Source: Flavobacterium psychrophilum (lineage in GTDB: Bacteria; Bacteroidota; Bacteroidia; Flavobacteriales; Flavobacteriaceae). Taken from it: a stretch of 10,976 nucleotides of DNA. The notes beneath the pieces were generated by a model. The model was not told the origin of the DNA, made no database searches, and saw only the letters and a list, made by a program, of their open reading frames with translations. Positions 1-6,435 of the stretch are shown here, piece after piece. How positions within the stretch are numbered: the stretch's first letter is position 1; every line of letters starts with the position of its first letter. The stretch is from positions 1 through 10,976 of the forward strand of contig CAMBHH010000115.1 in NCBI GenBank assembly GCA_945866505.1. The letters are read 5' to 3'. Both the position numbers and the translations under genes were made by a program.

Positions 1-515
1 GCTAAATTAACATTAGCCCCTTTTTTAATCATATGCTTTAGTAATTGCAATTTCTCTGCACCATTATCATAAAAATCATTTATATCAATAATAATTGCAC
101 TACCGTTTTTATCTAATACATTGGGATTGAGTCCTCTATCCAACAAAAGATGTATTGCTTTATAATTGCCAGTAAATAAGGCAAAATGTCCAATCGTCTT
201 TCCATATTTTTCTTCTTGATAGTTAATGTACTCTTGAGGCAGTTCGCTGATGAGTGTTGCTATTTTATTTTGGTTTCTCAAAAAGGAAAAACCAGACATT
301 TCATCTGCTAAATCATACAAAGGGGTGCCATAAAACAAACCCGCATCATCACCTCTTAAAACGCCTCCCCAAACTTGATTTTCCCTTTCTTCGGTATATT
401 TTATTGCAGGAGCTTCTTTAACCCAATTGCTTTTTTGAACTTTGGAATAGACGTAGAATCCTACTAAAACTACTACTATTGCTATTGGTAAATAGAGATT
501 TATTTTATTTTTCAT
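1..515 (-). CDS. Membrane-anchored ankyrin-repeat protein (partial, 3' end outside window)
   Basis: The reading frame opens at an ATG at 515 and runs leftwards off the window, giving about 171 codons. Residues 5-24 form one hydrophobic segment (LYLPIAIVVVLVGFYVY) after a short MKNKIN start, so this is a signal anchor or uncleaved signal peptide with the rest outside the cytoplasm. A linker of about 75 residues with no recognised motif follows. Then comes an ankyrin-like repeat: GKTIGHFALFTGNYKAIHLL with LDRGLNPNVLDKNG matches the consensus G-TPLH-A--GN---V-LLL--GA-PN--D--G, and a second repeat begins before the edge (LLKHMIKKGANVNL). Ankyrin repeats bind proteins; the partner cannot be read from the sequence. 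The true length is unknown. The ankyrin assignment is firm; the biological role is not. Confidence 0.8.
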   Translation of the reverse strand, partial: MKNKINLYLPIAIVVVLVGFYVYSKVQKSNWVKEAPAIKYTEERENQVWGGVLRGDDAGLFYGTPLYDLADEMSGFSFLRNQNKIATLISELPQEYINYQEEKYGKTIGHFALFTGNYKAIHLLLDRGLNPNVLDKNGSAIIIDINDFYDNGAEKLQLLKHMIKKGANVNL

Positions 516-516
516 T

Positions 517-561
517 TTATTGTTTTTGTGAAAGTTCTTCACTCCATTTAACAGCAATCAT
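517..561 (-). other. Possible 14-residue ORF (MIAVKWSEELSQKQ) directly ahead of the ankyrin gene
   Basis: ATG at 561, stop TAA at 519-517, then one base, then the ATG of the ankyrin gene at 515. The frame is open upstream to the TAG stop of the GAF gene (597-595). It could be a short coupled leader peptide, the tail of a decayed gene, or chance. The TAA-A-ATG arrangement would allow translational coupling. No family is recognised. Confidence 0.15.
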
Positions 562-594
562 TTTGGTCGTATAAATTAATAAACAATTTCGAAT

Positions 595-1056
595 CTAATA
601 CATTTTCGAAATTTCTGAGCAAACAAACTCCAAAAATCGTTCGTCAGCATCTGTAAAAGGATTGAGAACGTGACTATCAATATCGATTTGTCCAATATTT
701 TCTCCATTGACAAATAAAGGAACCACAATTTCGGACTTGACGGTAAAACTACACGCAATATAATTGTCTTGTGCAGCCACATCTGGAACTACAAAATTAG
801 CATTGGAAACCGCGACTTGACCACAAATACCTTTCCCGAAAGGAATTATCGTATGATCTGTTTCAGCTCCAACATAAGGACCAAGATGCAAGGTTTTGGT
901 CTCGTGATTCGCGAAATAAAAACCTACCCAATTGTAGTAATTAATGGAGTTGCTGAGAAGTTCACAGATTTTTAAAAGTTTTTCTTCTGTAGAGGTGTTG
1001 GAATTAGAAACAATTTCGGTTACTTTTGGTTTTAATTCTTCGAAAGTCATAATCAT
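595..1056 (-). CDS. GAF-domain protein of the free methionine-(R)-sulfoxide reductase (fRMsr/MsrC) family
   Basis: A single cytoplasmic GAF domain fills nearly all 153 residues, the usual fRMsr length. These enzymes reduce free L-methionine-(R)-S-oxide, with thioredoxin as reductant. Family landmarks are visible: IPFGKGICGQVA (Cys78), DNYIACSF (Cys102), KSEIVVPL (Glu109) and IGQIDIDS (Asp125, Asp127). With a constant offset of 16 these match E. coli YebR Cys94, Cys118, Glu125, Asp141 and Asp143. The position matching YebR Cys84 is His68 here (TDHTIIPFG), so one of the three redox cysteines is missing. The pocket therefore looks intact while the disulfide relay is altered. It may still be an enzyme using the two remaining cysteines, or a ligand-binding GAF protein. 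A second ATG two codons in (1050) is an alternative start. It is divergent from xrtF. Confidence 0.85.
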   Translation of the reverse strand: MIMTFEELKPKVTEIVSNSNTSTEEKLLKICELLSNSINYYNWVGFYFANHETKTLHLGPYVGAETDHTIIPFGKGICGQVAVSNANFVVPDVAAQDNYIACSFTVKSEIVVPLFVNGENIGQIDIDSHVLNPFTDADERFLEFVCSEISKMY

Positions 1057-1066
1057 TTATTTTTTG

Positions 1067-1074
1067 TAAAAGTA
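1067..1074 (-). promoter_or_regulatory. Possible -7 box for the GAF-domain gene
   Basis: On the minus strand the bases read TACTTTTA, seven of eight matches to TAnnTTTG. It lies about 10 bases ahead of the ATG at 1056, which would give a very short leader. No good -33 element was found. Weak call. Confidence 0.25.
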
Positions 1075-1099
1075 TTTAATGTGCCTTTCAAATTTTATA

Positions 1100-1107
1100 T
1101 AAATTTG
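1100..1107 (+). promoter_or_regulatory. Bacteroidetes -7 promoter box for xrtF
   Basis: TAAATTTG is an exact match to TAnnTTTG and lies 14 bases before the TTG start of xrtF, in the gap between two divergent genes. The -33 TTG element is not obvious. The predicted leader would be about ten bases or fewer. Confidence 0.45.
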
Positions 1108-1121
1108 TTAAAAATTCCATT

Positions 1122-1679
1122 TTGAAAAAATATTTTATTCTTTACAAACCCTTTTTGCTATTTTTAGGTAAATTTTTATTGACTTATTTGCTTTTGACAT
1201 TTGTTTACCAAAGTTATCTTGGACAATTTGATGTAAACAAAAATGAAACGGATACTTTTACAAAACTAGTTGCACAACAAACTGAAGACGTATTGCTTTT
1301 CTTTAATTGTGATGTCAGAACCGCCCCAAATTCAAAAGAACCGGCAGTAAATTTCTATTACAATCAAAAATCAATAGCTCGAATCATAGAAGGGTGCAAT
1401 GCAATAAGTGTAATCATTTTGTTCGTTTCATTCATTATCTCCTTTTCAGGCAAAATAAAAGCTACTATTTATTATGTGGTTGGAGGAAGCATCATCATTC
1501 ATATTCTTAATGTATCAAGAATTGCACTTTTGTGTGTTTTGATGTACCATTATCCAGCACAGAAAAAACTTTTACATGATGTTTTGTTCCCTCTATTTAT
1601 TTATGGAGTAGTTTTTGTAATGTGGATAATTTGGATTAATAAATTTTCGAAATATGCTAAAAAAACTGCTAAATCATAA
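1122..1679 (+). CDS. xrtF: Exosortase family protein XrtF
   Basis: Integral inner-membrane cysteine protease/transpeptidase of the exosortase superfamily; these enzymes process C-terminal sorting signals of surface-destined proteins. The putative catalytic triad is present: Cys92 in IEGCNAISV, Arg133 in LNVSRIALL and His152 in LLHDVLFP. Hydrophobic helices lie near residues 8-29, 93-110, 114-142 and 152-173, with an exterior loop at about 35-88. At 185 residues it is short, as expected for XrtF rather than the larger EpsH type. The start is TTG: no ATG exists between the upstream in-frame stop at 1077 and this point, and LKKYFILYKPF fits the family's N-terminus. Its last 26 bases overlap the XrtF-associated gene, so the two are translationally linked. 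No sorting-signal substrate is seen in the window, so the target is unknown. Confidence 0.9.
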   Translation: MKKYFILYKPFLLFLGKFLLTYLLLTFVYQSYLGQFDVNKNETDTFTKLVAQQTEDVLLFFNCDVRTAPNSKEPAVNFYYNQKSIARIIEGCNAISVIILFVSFIISFSGKIKATIYYVVGGSIIIHILNVSRIALLCVLMYHYPAQKKLLHDVLFPLFIYGVVFVMWIIWINKFSKYAKKTAKS

Positions 1680-2097
1680 AATACGAGTTGCATTGACGCT
1701 TTTATCAGTCTTAGGCTTGGTTTTAATTCGAGCCTGTGAAGATATGTTGTTTTATGACCCTTTTTTGCATTATTTTAAGTCGGATTATTATAATTTACCC
1801 ATTCCAGAAATCGAAAATCTCCAATTATTTTTTGGTTTACTTTTCCGATATTTTCTAAATACTGCTTTTTCAATCGCTATAATTTATGTTTTGTTCAAAG
1901 ATATCGATGCGGTAAAATTTGCTTCTTTTTTGTATTTTATTTTTTTTGTTATTCTAGTCGCTGCTTTCTTTTTCATTCTTTTAAATAATGGCGAAACACA
2001 TAAAATGGGACTGTTTTACATCAGACGATTTCTCATTCAACCTATCTTTTTGCTGCTGTTTCTTCCTGCATTTTATTATCAAAAGCAAAAACAATGA
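1654..2097 (+). CDS. Exosortase F system-associated membrane protein
   Basis: A 147-residue, strongly hydrophobic protein encoded directly after XrtF and overlapping it by 26 bases in another frame. Four membrane segments are predicted near residues 10-27, 57-80, 87-109 and 124-142. Visible features include LIRACEDMLFYDPFLHYF after the first helix, LLFRYFLNTAFSIAIIYVLF, and FYIRRFLIQPIFLLLFLPAF near the C-terminus. This fits the small membrane protein that accompanies XrtF in Flavobacteriia. Its biochemical role is not established; co-occurrence implies it assists or is assembled with the exosortase. I identify it partly by position and partly by sequence. No signal peptide distinct from the first helix is seen. 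Confidence 0.82.
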   Translation: MLKKLLNHKIRVALTLLSVLGLVLIRACEDMLFYDPFLHYFKSDYYNLPIPEIENLQLFFGLLFRYFLNTAFSIAIIYVLFKDIDAVKFASFLYFIFFVILVAAFFFILLNNGETHKMGLFYIRRFLIQPIFLLLFLPAFYYQKQKQ

Positions 2098-2130
2098 GGT
2101 TTTTACCCCCTCTAAAAAGCTAAAATAATA

Positions 2131-2154
2131 TTGACCTATTATTCGTTAATTTTA
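2131..2154 (+). promoter_or_regulatory. Possible promoter of the plug gene
   Basis: TTGAC at 2131-2135 and TAATTTTA at 2147-2154 (seven of eight to TAnnTTTG) precede the ATG at 2178. The spacing between them is shorter than is typical for flavobacterial promoters. It would make the plug gene separable from the xrtF pair, which ends at 2097. Confidence 0.3.
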
Positions 2155-2177
2155 CTGCCCACCAATTATAAAATATT

Positions 2178-3431
2178 ATGCTTAAAAATATTTTTCGAAA
2201 AATAATATTACTTTTTATAATCACCTCGGCGGTTGCACAAACCCAAACCGAGGTTCTGCCACCTTACAATATTAAAACCGTTTCTTTTGTACAAAGCAAT
2301 GAAAATGTTGTTCCAATATTTAAATTAGGTGATGGTTTCCAATTTCAATTTGATGACTTATTTGGCAATGAAGCTAATTATTACTTCGAAATTGTGCATT
2401 GTGACTATAATTGGAATCCAACTGCAATTCCAAAACCAGAATATATGAAAGGTTTTGACGGCCAAAGAATTATGCAATACGAGAATTCAATCAACACTCT
2501 ACAAATTTATTCGCACTACATATTGCCTGTTCCCAATCAGTTTATGCAACTGCGAATCAGCGGCAATTACATTCTGAAAATTTTAGACGAAAGTCGAGAG
2601 GTTGCTTTATCCCGAAAATTCATTGTTTACGAAGATCTCGTAACTATTCCTATGCAAATAAAGCGAGCAAGAACTGCAAATTATTTAGAACACAAACACA
2701 ATATCGAATTTTCTATAAAATCGCAAGCAATCAATTTCCAAACCCCAATAAAAAACATAAAAATTGCTTTGTTCCAAAACGGACAATTGAACAATGCCAT
2801 CAAAAACATCGTTCCACAATACACTATTGGCAATGAATTAATTTATAAGTACGATACTGAAACTCAATTTTGGGCGGGAAATGAATTTTTATATTTTGAT
2901 AACAGCAATATCAGATCCGCTGGCAATACTATCTCAAGAATAGATTCTGGCAACGGAATATACAATTCTCATTTATTTACCAACAATGCCAGAGGTAATT
3001 ACCCTTATACCTTAAATCCGGATGTGAATGGAAATTTTGTAATTCGCAACATTGGCGCGGTAAAAAACGAAATTGAAGCCGATTATGCCTGGGTATATTT
3101 TAGTCTTTCGGCGCCTACTTTTATGAAAAATAAAGGCATTTACATCACAGGAATGTTCAATAATTACAGTTTATCACCCGAATATAAGATGGATTACAAT
3201 GCAGAAAAAAATAGTTACGAAAAAGCCATTCTGATCAAACAAGGATTCACGAATTTTCAATATCAAATCGCCGACGACAAAGGAAATATCGACGGAGAAA
3301 ATGCCGTAGACGGAAATTACTGGCAAACTGAAAATGATTACACCATTTTAGTATATTACCGCGAAAACAATGACCGCTACCAAAAGGTTGTAGGAAAAGC
3401 TACCGCAAATTCAACTGTAATTACCAATTAA
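2178..3431 (+). CDS. Type IX secretion system plug protein (formerly DUF5103)
   Basis: Resembles the flavobacterial plug that binds the periplasmic side of the SprA outer-membrane translocon and closes its pore when no cargo is present. The 417-residue length is normal. A signal peptide is clear: MLKNIFRK, a hydrophobic stretch, then SAVA before QTQT, with cleavage likely after residue 20. The N-terminal plug domain (about 25-160) carries the family stretch YYFEIVHCDYNWNPTAIPKP with a following EYMKGFDGQRI, then YSHYILPVPN and LRISGNYILKI. The C-terminal part (about 300-400) contains KGIYITGMFNNYSLSPEYKM, which resembles an E-set/carbohydrate-binding immunoglobulin-like fold (G-FN-W-type turn). 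No lipobox, so it should be soluble in the periplasm or bound to the translocon. Neighbours are xrtF upstream and apaG downstream; no other T9SS gene lies in the window. Confidence 0.88.
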   Translation: MLKNIFRKIILLFIITSAVAQTQTEVLPPYNIKTVSFVQSNENVVPIFKLGDGFQFQFDDLFGNEANYYFEIVHCDYNWNPTAIPKPEYMKGFDGQRIMQYENSINTLQIYSHYILPVPNQFMQLRISGNYILKILDESREVALSRKFIVYEDLVTIPMQIKRARTANYLEHKHNIEFSIKSQAINFQTPIKNIKIALFQNGQLNNAIKNIVPQYTIGNELIYKYDTETQFWAGNEFLYFDNSNIRSAGNTISRIDSGNGIYNSHLFTNNARGNYPYTLNPDVNGNFVIRNIGAVKNEIEADYAWVYFSLSAPTFMKNKGIYITGMFNNYSLSPEYKMDYNAEKNSYEKAILIKQGFTNFQYQIADDKGNIDGENAVDGNYWQTENDYTILVYYRENNDRYQKVVGKATANSTVITN

Positions 3432-3471
3432 AAAACATTTCTCAAAAAAGTTCTAGTAACCCTTTTTTTTG

Positions 3472-3479
3472 TAAATTTG
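3472..3479 (+). promoter_or_regulatory. Bacteroidetes -7 promoter box for apaG
   Basis: TAAATTTG matches TAnnTTTG exactly and lies 31 bases before the apaG ATG at 3511, in the 79-base gap after the plug gene. No strong -33 TTG was found. It suggests apaG can be transcribed on its own. Confidence 0.5.
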
Positions 3480-3510
3480 CAAGTATAAAACTCATTCGTA
3501 ATACTTTGCT

Positions 3511-3897
3511 ATGGTTTCTCAAATCACAAGAGGCATAAAAATTTCGGTTTTAACTAGTTTTGAAGGCACTTACTTTAAAAACTATAAGATTCATTTTGCT
3601 TTTAGTTACGAAATCACCATCGAAAACCACAGCAAGGATTCGGTGCAATTAATTTCGCGCCATTGGGAAATTTTCGATTCTTTACACAACACCGAAGTGG
3701 TTGACGGCGAAGGCGTTATAGGTAAAAAACCGGTTATAAAACCTGGAGAATTACACACTTATAATTCTGGTTGTTTGCTCGCTTCTCCTTATGGGGCAAT
3801 GAAAGGCTATTTTAATATGGTCAATTTTACTTCCACTAAAAATTTCAAAGTGATTGTGCCAACCTTCAAATTGTGTGCTCCGTTTGCCTTAAATTAA
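3511..3897 (+). CDS. apaG: ApaG-domain protein (DUF525)
   Basis: A 128-residue single-domain protein of the ApaG family, close to the usual 125 or so. The hallmark segment runs through residues 70-105: GEGVIGKKPVIKPGE, then YNSGCLLASPYGAMKGYFNM. The earlier strands YEITIENHSKDSVQLISRHW and IFDSLHNTEVVDG also follow the family pattern of a fibronectin-III-like beta sandwich. ApaG was named for its place in the E. coli cobalt/magnesium resistance locus, and related domains occur in F-box proteins; its molecular function is not settled. There is no signal peptide, so it is cytoplasmic. The family call is secure and the role is not. Confidence 0.93.
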   Translation: MVSQITRGIKISVLTSFEGTYFKNYKIHFAFSYEITIENHSKDSVQLISRHWEIFDSLHNTEVVDGEGVIGKKPVIKPGELHTYNSGCLLASPYGAMKGYFNMVNFTSTKNFKVIVPTFKLCAPFALN

Positions 3898-3900
3898 TTT

Positions 3901-4080
3901 AAGAAGCTTTATCCAGCTCTACATTACAACTCCTCCTTCAAAAAACTTTTTTTCTATTGCAATTGTATGAGCTTCCTTTGGTCGCTCTACAATCACAGGA
4001 AAAAATAGCTTTTGTCAGTCCGGGGTTTTCATTTCGATCTGGGCTAGACCCAAAACAGAAACCTCAGATTTTAAACCATT
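3901..4080 (+). repeat. Repeat-like intergenic element with a strong stem-loop
   Basis: The 254-base gap between apaG and pruA holds no gene. Its base composition is less AT-rich than other gaps, especially at 4014-4052 (GTCAGTCCGGGG and GGGCTAGACCC). A stem-loop lies at 3962-3993: ATTGTA pairs with TACAAT, a single T bulges, GAGC pairs with GCTC, and CC-TTT-GG can pair inside the loop. A broken reading frame can be followed across it, consistent with a decayed element rather than a gene. The phrasing resembles intergenic sequence I associate with Flavobacterium genomes, but that is recollection, not a search. No terminal inverted repeats or target duplication were found. Confidence 0.4.
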
Positions 4081-4108
4081 AATTTCGAATTTTTAAAACA
4101 AACCTTTG

Positions 4109-4116
4109 TACTTTTG
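4109..4116 (+). promoter_or_regulatory. Bacteroidetes -7 promoter box for pruA
   Basis: TACTTTTG matches TAnnTTTG exactly, 35 bases ahead of the pruA ATG at 4152. A TTTCG at 4083-4087 is at a possible -33 distance. The leader that follows is A-rich (4135-4150), typical of Bacteroidetes translation initiation sites that lack a Shine-Dalgarno sequence. Confidence 0.5.
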
Positions 4117-4151
4117 TGAAAATTTTCTAATTCTTAAAAAAAAATAAAGAT

Positions 4152-5780
4152 ATGCTTAAAGGATTTTTCAATGTACCAAAAGCCGTAAACGAACCTGTAA
4201 AATCGTATGCGCCTAATTCTCCCGAAAAAGCTTCCGTGCTAGCCGCTTATAAAACAATGTGGAATTCAAATATCGATGTTCCTTTATATATTGGAAGTGA
4301 AGAAATCAGAACAGGAAACACAAGAAATATGACCGCACCACACGACCATAAACACGTTGTGGGAACCTATCATCTTGCTGAAAAATCACATATTGAAAAA
4401 GCCATTGCAAATTGCCTTGAAATTAGAACCAAATGGGCAAATATGGCTTGGGAACAACGCGCCGCTATTTTCTTAAAAGCCGCCGAATTGATTGCTGGAC
4501 CTTACAGAGCAAAAATAAATGCTGCAACAATGATTGCTCAATCCAAAAATATTTTTCAAGCGGAGATTGATGCTTCTTGTGAATTGATTGATTTCTTGCG
4601 TTACAATGTTGAATTTATGACCCAAATTTATAGCGACCAACCCAAATCAACTTCCGATGTTTGGAATAGACTGGAATACCGTCCGCTCGAAGGTTTTGTT
4701 TACGCCATTACCCCTTTCAACTTTACTGCCATAGCAGCAAATCTTCCGGCAAGTGCTGCAATGATGGGAAATGTCGTGATTTGGAAACCAAGCGACAGCC
4801 AGGTTTTCTCCGCAAAAATCATCATTGATGTTTTCAAAGAAGCCGGTGTTCCAGATGGCGTAATCAATGTAGTTTTTGGTGATGCTTTGATGATTACCGA
4901 TACAGTTTTGGCAAGTCCAGATTTTGCTGGAATTCATTTTACTGGCTCTACTCACGTATTTAAAGATATTTGGGGAAAAATTGGGAACAACATACATAAG
5001 TATAAAACCTATCCAAGAATTGTGGGCGAAACTGGAGGAAAAGATTTCATCGTAGCGCATACAAGCGCGAATGTGAAACAAGTGGCAACAGGAATTGCTC
5101 GTGGTGCTTTCGAATTTCAGGGACAAAAATGTTCTGCAGCATCAAGAGCTTACGTTCCACAAAGTATGTGGTCAGAACTTAAAAAACAGTTGATTACTGA
5201 TGTAAAATCAATGAAAATAGGTTCGCCTGAAGATTTTGGAAACTTCATAACAGCAGTAATTCACGAAGGTTCATTCGATAAATTGGCGAGTTATATTGAC
5301 CAAGCCAAAAAAGATACAGATGCGGAAATTATCGTAGGTGGAAATTATGATAAATCGGTGGGATATTTCATTGAACCAACGATAATCGTGACCACGAACC
5401 CACATTACACTACAATGGAAACCGAATTGTTCGGACCAGTAATGACGATTTATGTATATGAAGATGCAAAATGGGCTGAAACTTTAAAACTAGTTGACAG
5501 CACTTCGGAATACGCATTAACAGGTGCAATTTTCAGCCAAGATCGTTATGCGATTGAGCAAGCCACTATAGCTTTGCAAAATGCAGCCGGAAATTTCTAC
5601 ATCAACGACAAACCAACTGGAGCCGTTGTAGGAATGCAGCCTTTTGGTGGAGCAAGAGCTTCTGGAACCAATGATAAAGCAGGTTCAGCATTAAATTTAT
5701 TGCGCTGGGCTTCGCCAAGAACCATCAAAGAAACTTTTGTAACTCCAGAAGATTATAGATACCCGTTTTTGGGAGAATAG
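4152..5780 (+). CDS. pruA: L-glutamate gamma-semialdehyde dehydrogenase (1-pyrroline-5-carboxylate dehydrogenase)
   Basis: Oxidises L-glutamate 5-semialdehyde to glutamate with NAD+, the second step of proline breakdown and also an exit from ornithine degradation. At 542 residues it is the stand-alone, ALDH4-like form rather than the PutA fusion. The aldehyde dehydrogenase motifs are all present: cofactor-binding AITPFNFTAIAANLPASAAM and VVIWKPSD (about 185-215), HFTGST (about 262-267), general-base Glu293 in VGETGGKDF, nucleophile Cys327 in FQGQKCSAASRAY, ELFGPVMTIYVY, and the C-terminal GAVVGMQPFGGARASGTNDK. It is cytoplasmic, with no signal peptide. It has its own promoter box and terminator and appears monocistronic. 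No proline dehydrogenase gene is in the window. Confidence 0.97.
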   Translation: MLKGFFNVPKAVNEPVKSYAPNSPEKASVLAAYKTMWNSNIDVPLYIGSEEIRTGNTRNMTAPHDHKHVVGTYHLAEKSHIEKAIANCLEIRTKWANMAWEQRAAIFLKAAELIAGPYRAKINAATMIAQSKNIFQAEIDASCELIDFLRYNVEFMTQIYSDQPKSTSDVWNRLEYRPLEGFVYAITPFNFTAIAANLPASAAMMGNVVIWKPSDSQVFSAKIIIDVFKEAGVPDGVINVVFGDALMITDTVLASPDFAGIHFTGSTHVFKDIWGKIGNNIHKYKTYPRIVGETGGKDFIVAHTSANVKQVATGIARGAFEFQGQKCSAASRAYVPQSMWSELKKQLITDVKSMKIGSPEDFGNFITAVIHEGSFDKLASYIDQAKKDTDAEIIVGGNYDKSVGYFIEPTIIVTTNPHYTTMETELFGPVMTIYVYEDAKWAETLKLVDSTSEYALTGAIFSQDRYAIEQATIALQNAAGNFYINDKPTGAVVGMQPFGGARASGTNDKAGSALNLLRWASPRTIKETFVTPEDYRYPFLGE

Positions 5781-5821
5781 TTTTTGAGGTACTAAGTTAG
5801 ATATACGAAAGACTAAATTTA

Positions 5822-5863
5822 AAAACCCACAAGAATGAATTTATTTGAGTTCTTGTGGGTTTT
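5822..5863. terminator. Bidirectional intrinsic terminator between pruA and the convergent operon
   Basis: A perfect 14-bp stem (5822-5835 with 5850-5863) encloses a 14-base loop. AAAACCCACAAGAA pairs with TTCTTGTGGGTTTT, so a T run follows the GC core in both directions. It sits 41 bases after the pruA stop and about 10 bases beyond the stop of the minus-strand gene, so it can end transcription from both sides. Confidence 0.9.
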
Positions 5864-5872
5864 GATCTTAAA

Positions 5873-6403
5873 TTATCTTAAATAATTTATCGAGTTTAAT
5901 TTTATTATTCTTTTAACCTTTGGAAAAACATCTAATAATTCCGAACTATTCAAAATCAAATTTGTGATAAAATATTCTTTTTCATCAATTGTAGTCAACT
6001 TTACAAAATCATATTCACTAGTAAGATTTTTTGAGTCTTTAGTGGAAACATTAAATTCAATAGTTTGCAAATTTTCCTCTGTAAATGTTTTAGTAAAATC
6101 TATATCTTTATGGTCTATTGTTAATCTATTATTCTGAAAATCAATACTAATTTTTCGATTTACATCATTTCTGTAATATTGAAAAAATAATTTGAAAATA
6201 GTTCCGAAATAATAAATTAAATAAACAGAAAGTAATGAATACCCAATTCCAATATATCCATCTTTCAACCTGTTGTTGAAAAACCCGTAGAGTTTAAATA
6301 TTGCAATAAATACACTAACCCCAAGAATAAATAACAGCATTACATAGAACATAGTTCTCATTATCAATTTGAAATTTGAAATTTTATAATTTTTTATCTC
6401 CAT
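5873..6403 (-). CDS. Unknown protein with two membrane helices and a C-terminal soluble domain
   Basis: I do not recognise the family. The 176-residue product has a short basic N-terminus, two hydrophobic segments near residues 17-40 and 50-75, then a soluble part of about 95 residues. That part alternates beta-like strands (RKISIDFQNNRLTIDH, LQTIEFNVSTK, YDFVKLTTIDEKEYFITNLI) and ends in a helix (SSELLDVFPKVKRIIKL). Two helices followed by strands and one final helix recall bacterial PH-like membrane proteins; this is inference from shape only. It is the last gene of the rsmG operon, 32 bases after the DUF2490 gene. It is very rich in Ile, Asn, Lys and Phe and more AT-rich than its neighbours, which could reflect relaxed constraint or recent acquisition. 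Confidence 0.7.
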   Translation of the reverse strand: MEIKNYKISNFKLIMRTMFYVMLLFILGVSVFIAIFKLYGFFNNRLKDGYIGIGYSLLSVYLIYYFGTIFKLFFQYYRNDVNRKISIDFQNNRLTIDHKDIDFTKTFTEENLQTIEFNVSTKDSKNLTSEYDFVKLTTIDEKEYFITNLILNSSELLDVFPKVKRIIKLNSINYLR

Positions 6404-6435
6404 TTTACTAATTACCTTTAAATCGTTTACAATCC

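Noticed and set aside
3962..3993. Stem-loop considered as the apaG terminator
   Set aside because: The 3' arm is followed by CACAGGAAAAAA rather than a T run, and the minus-strand direction has no T run either.
3898..4151. Possible small gene or pruA riboswitch in the gap
   Set aside because: No frame with a start codon and uninterrupted length is convincing, and no known riboswitch core is recognised. The proline pathway gene alone is not evidence for a regulator.
4647..5126. Long minus-strand reading frame inside pruA
   Set aside because: It lies wholly within pruA, whose catalytic motifs are intact, and its translation has no recognisable domain; it is a shadow of the other strand.
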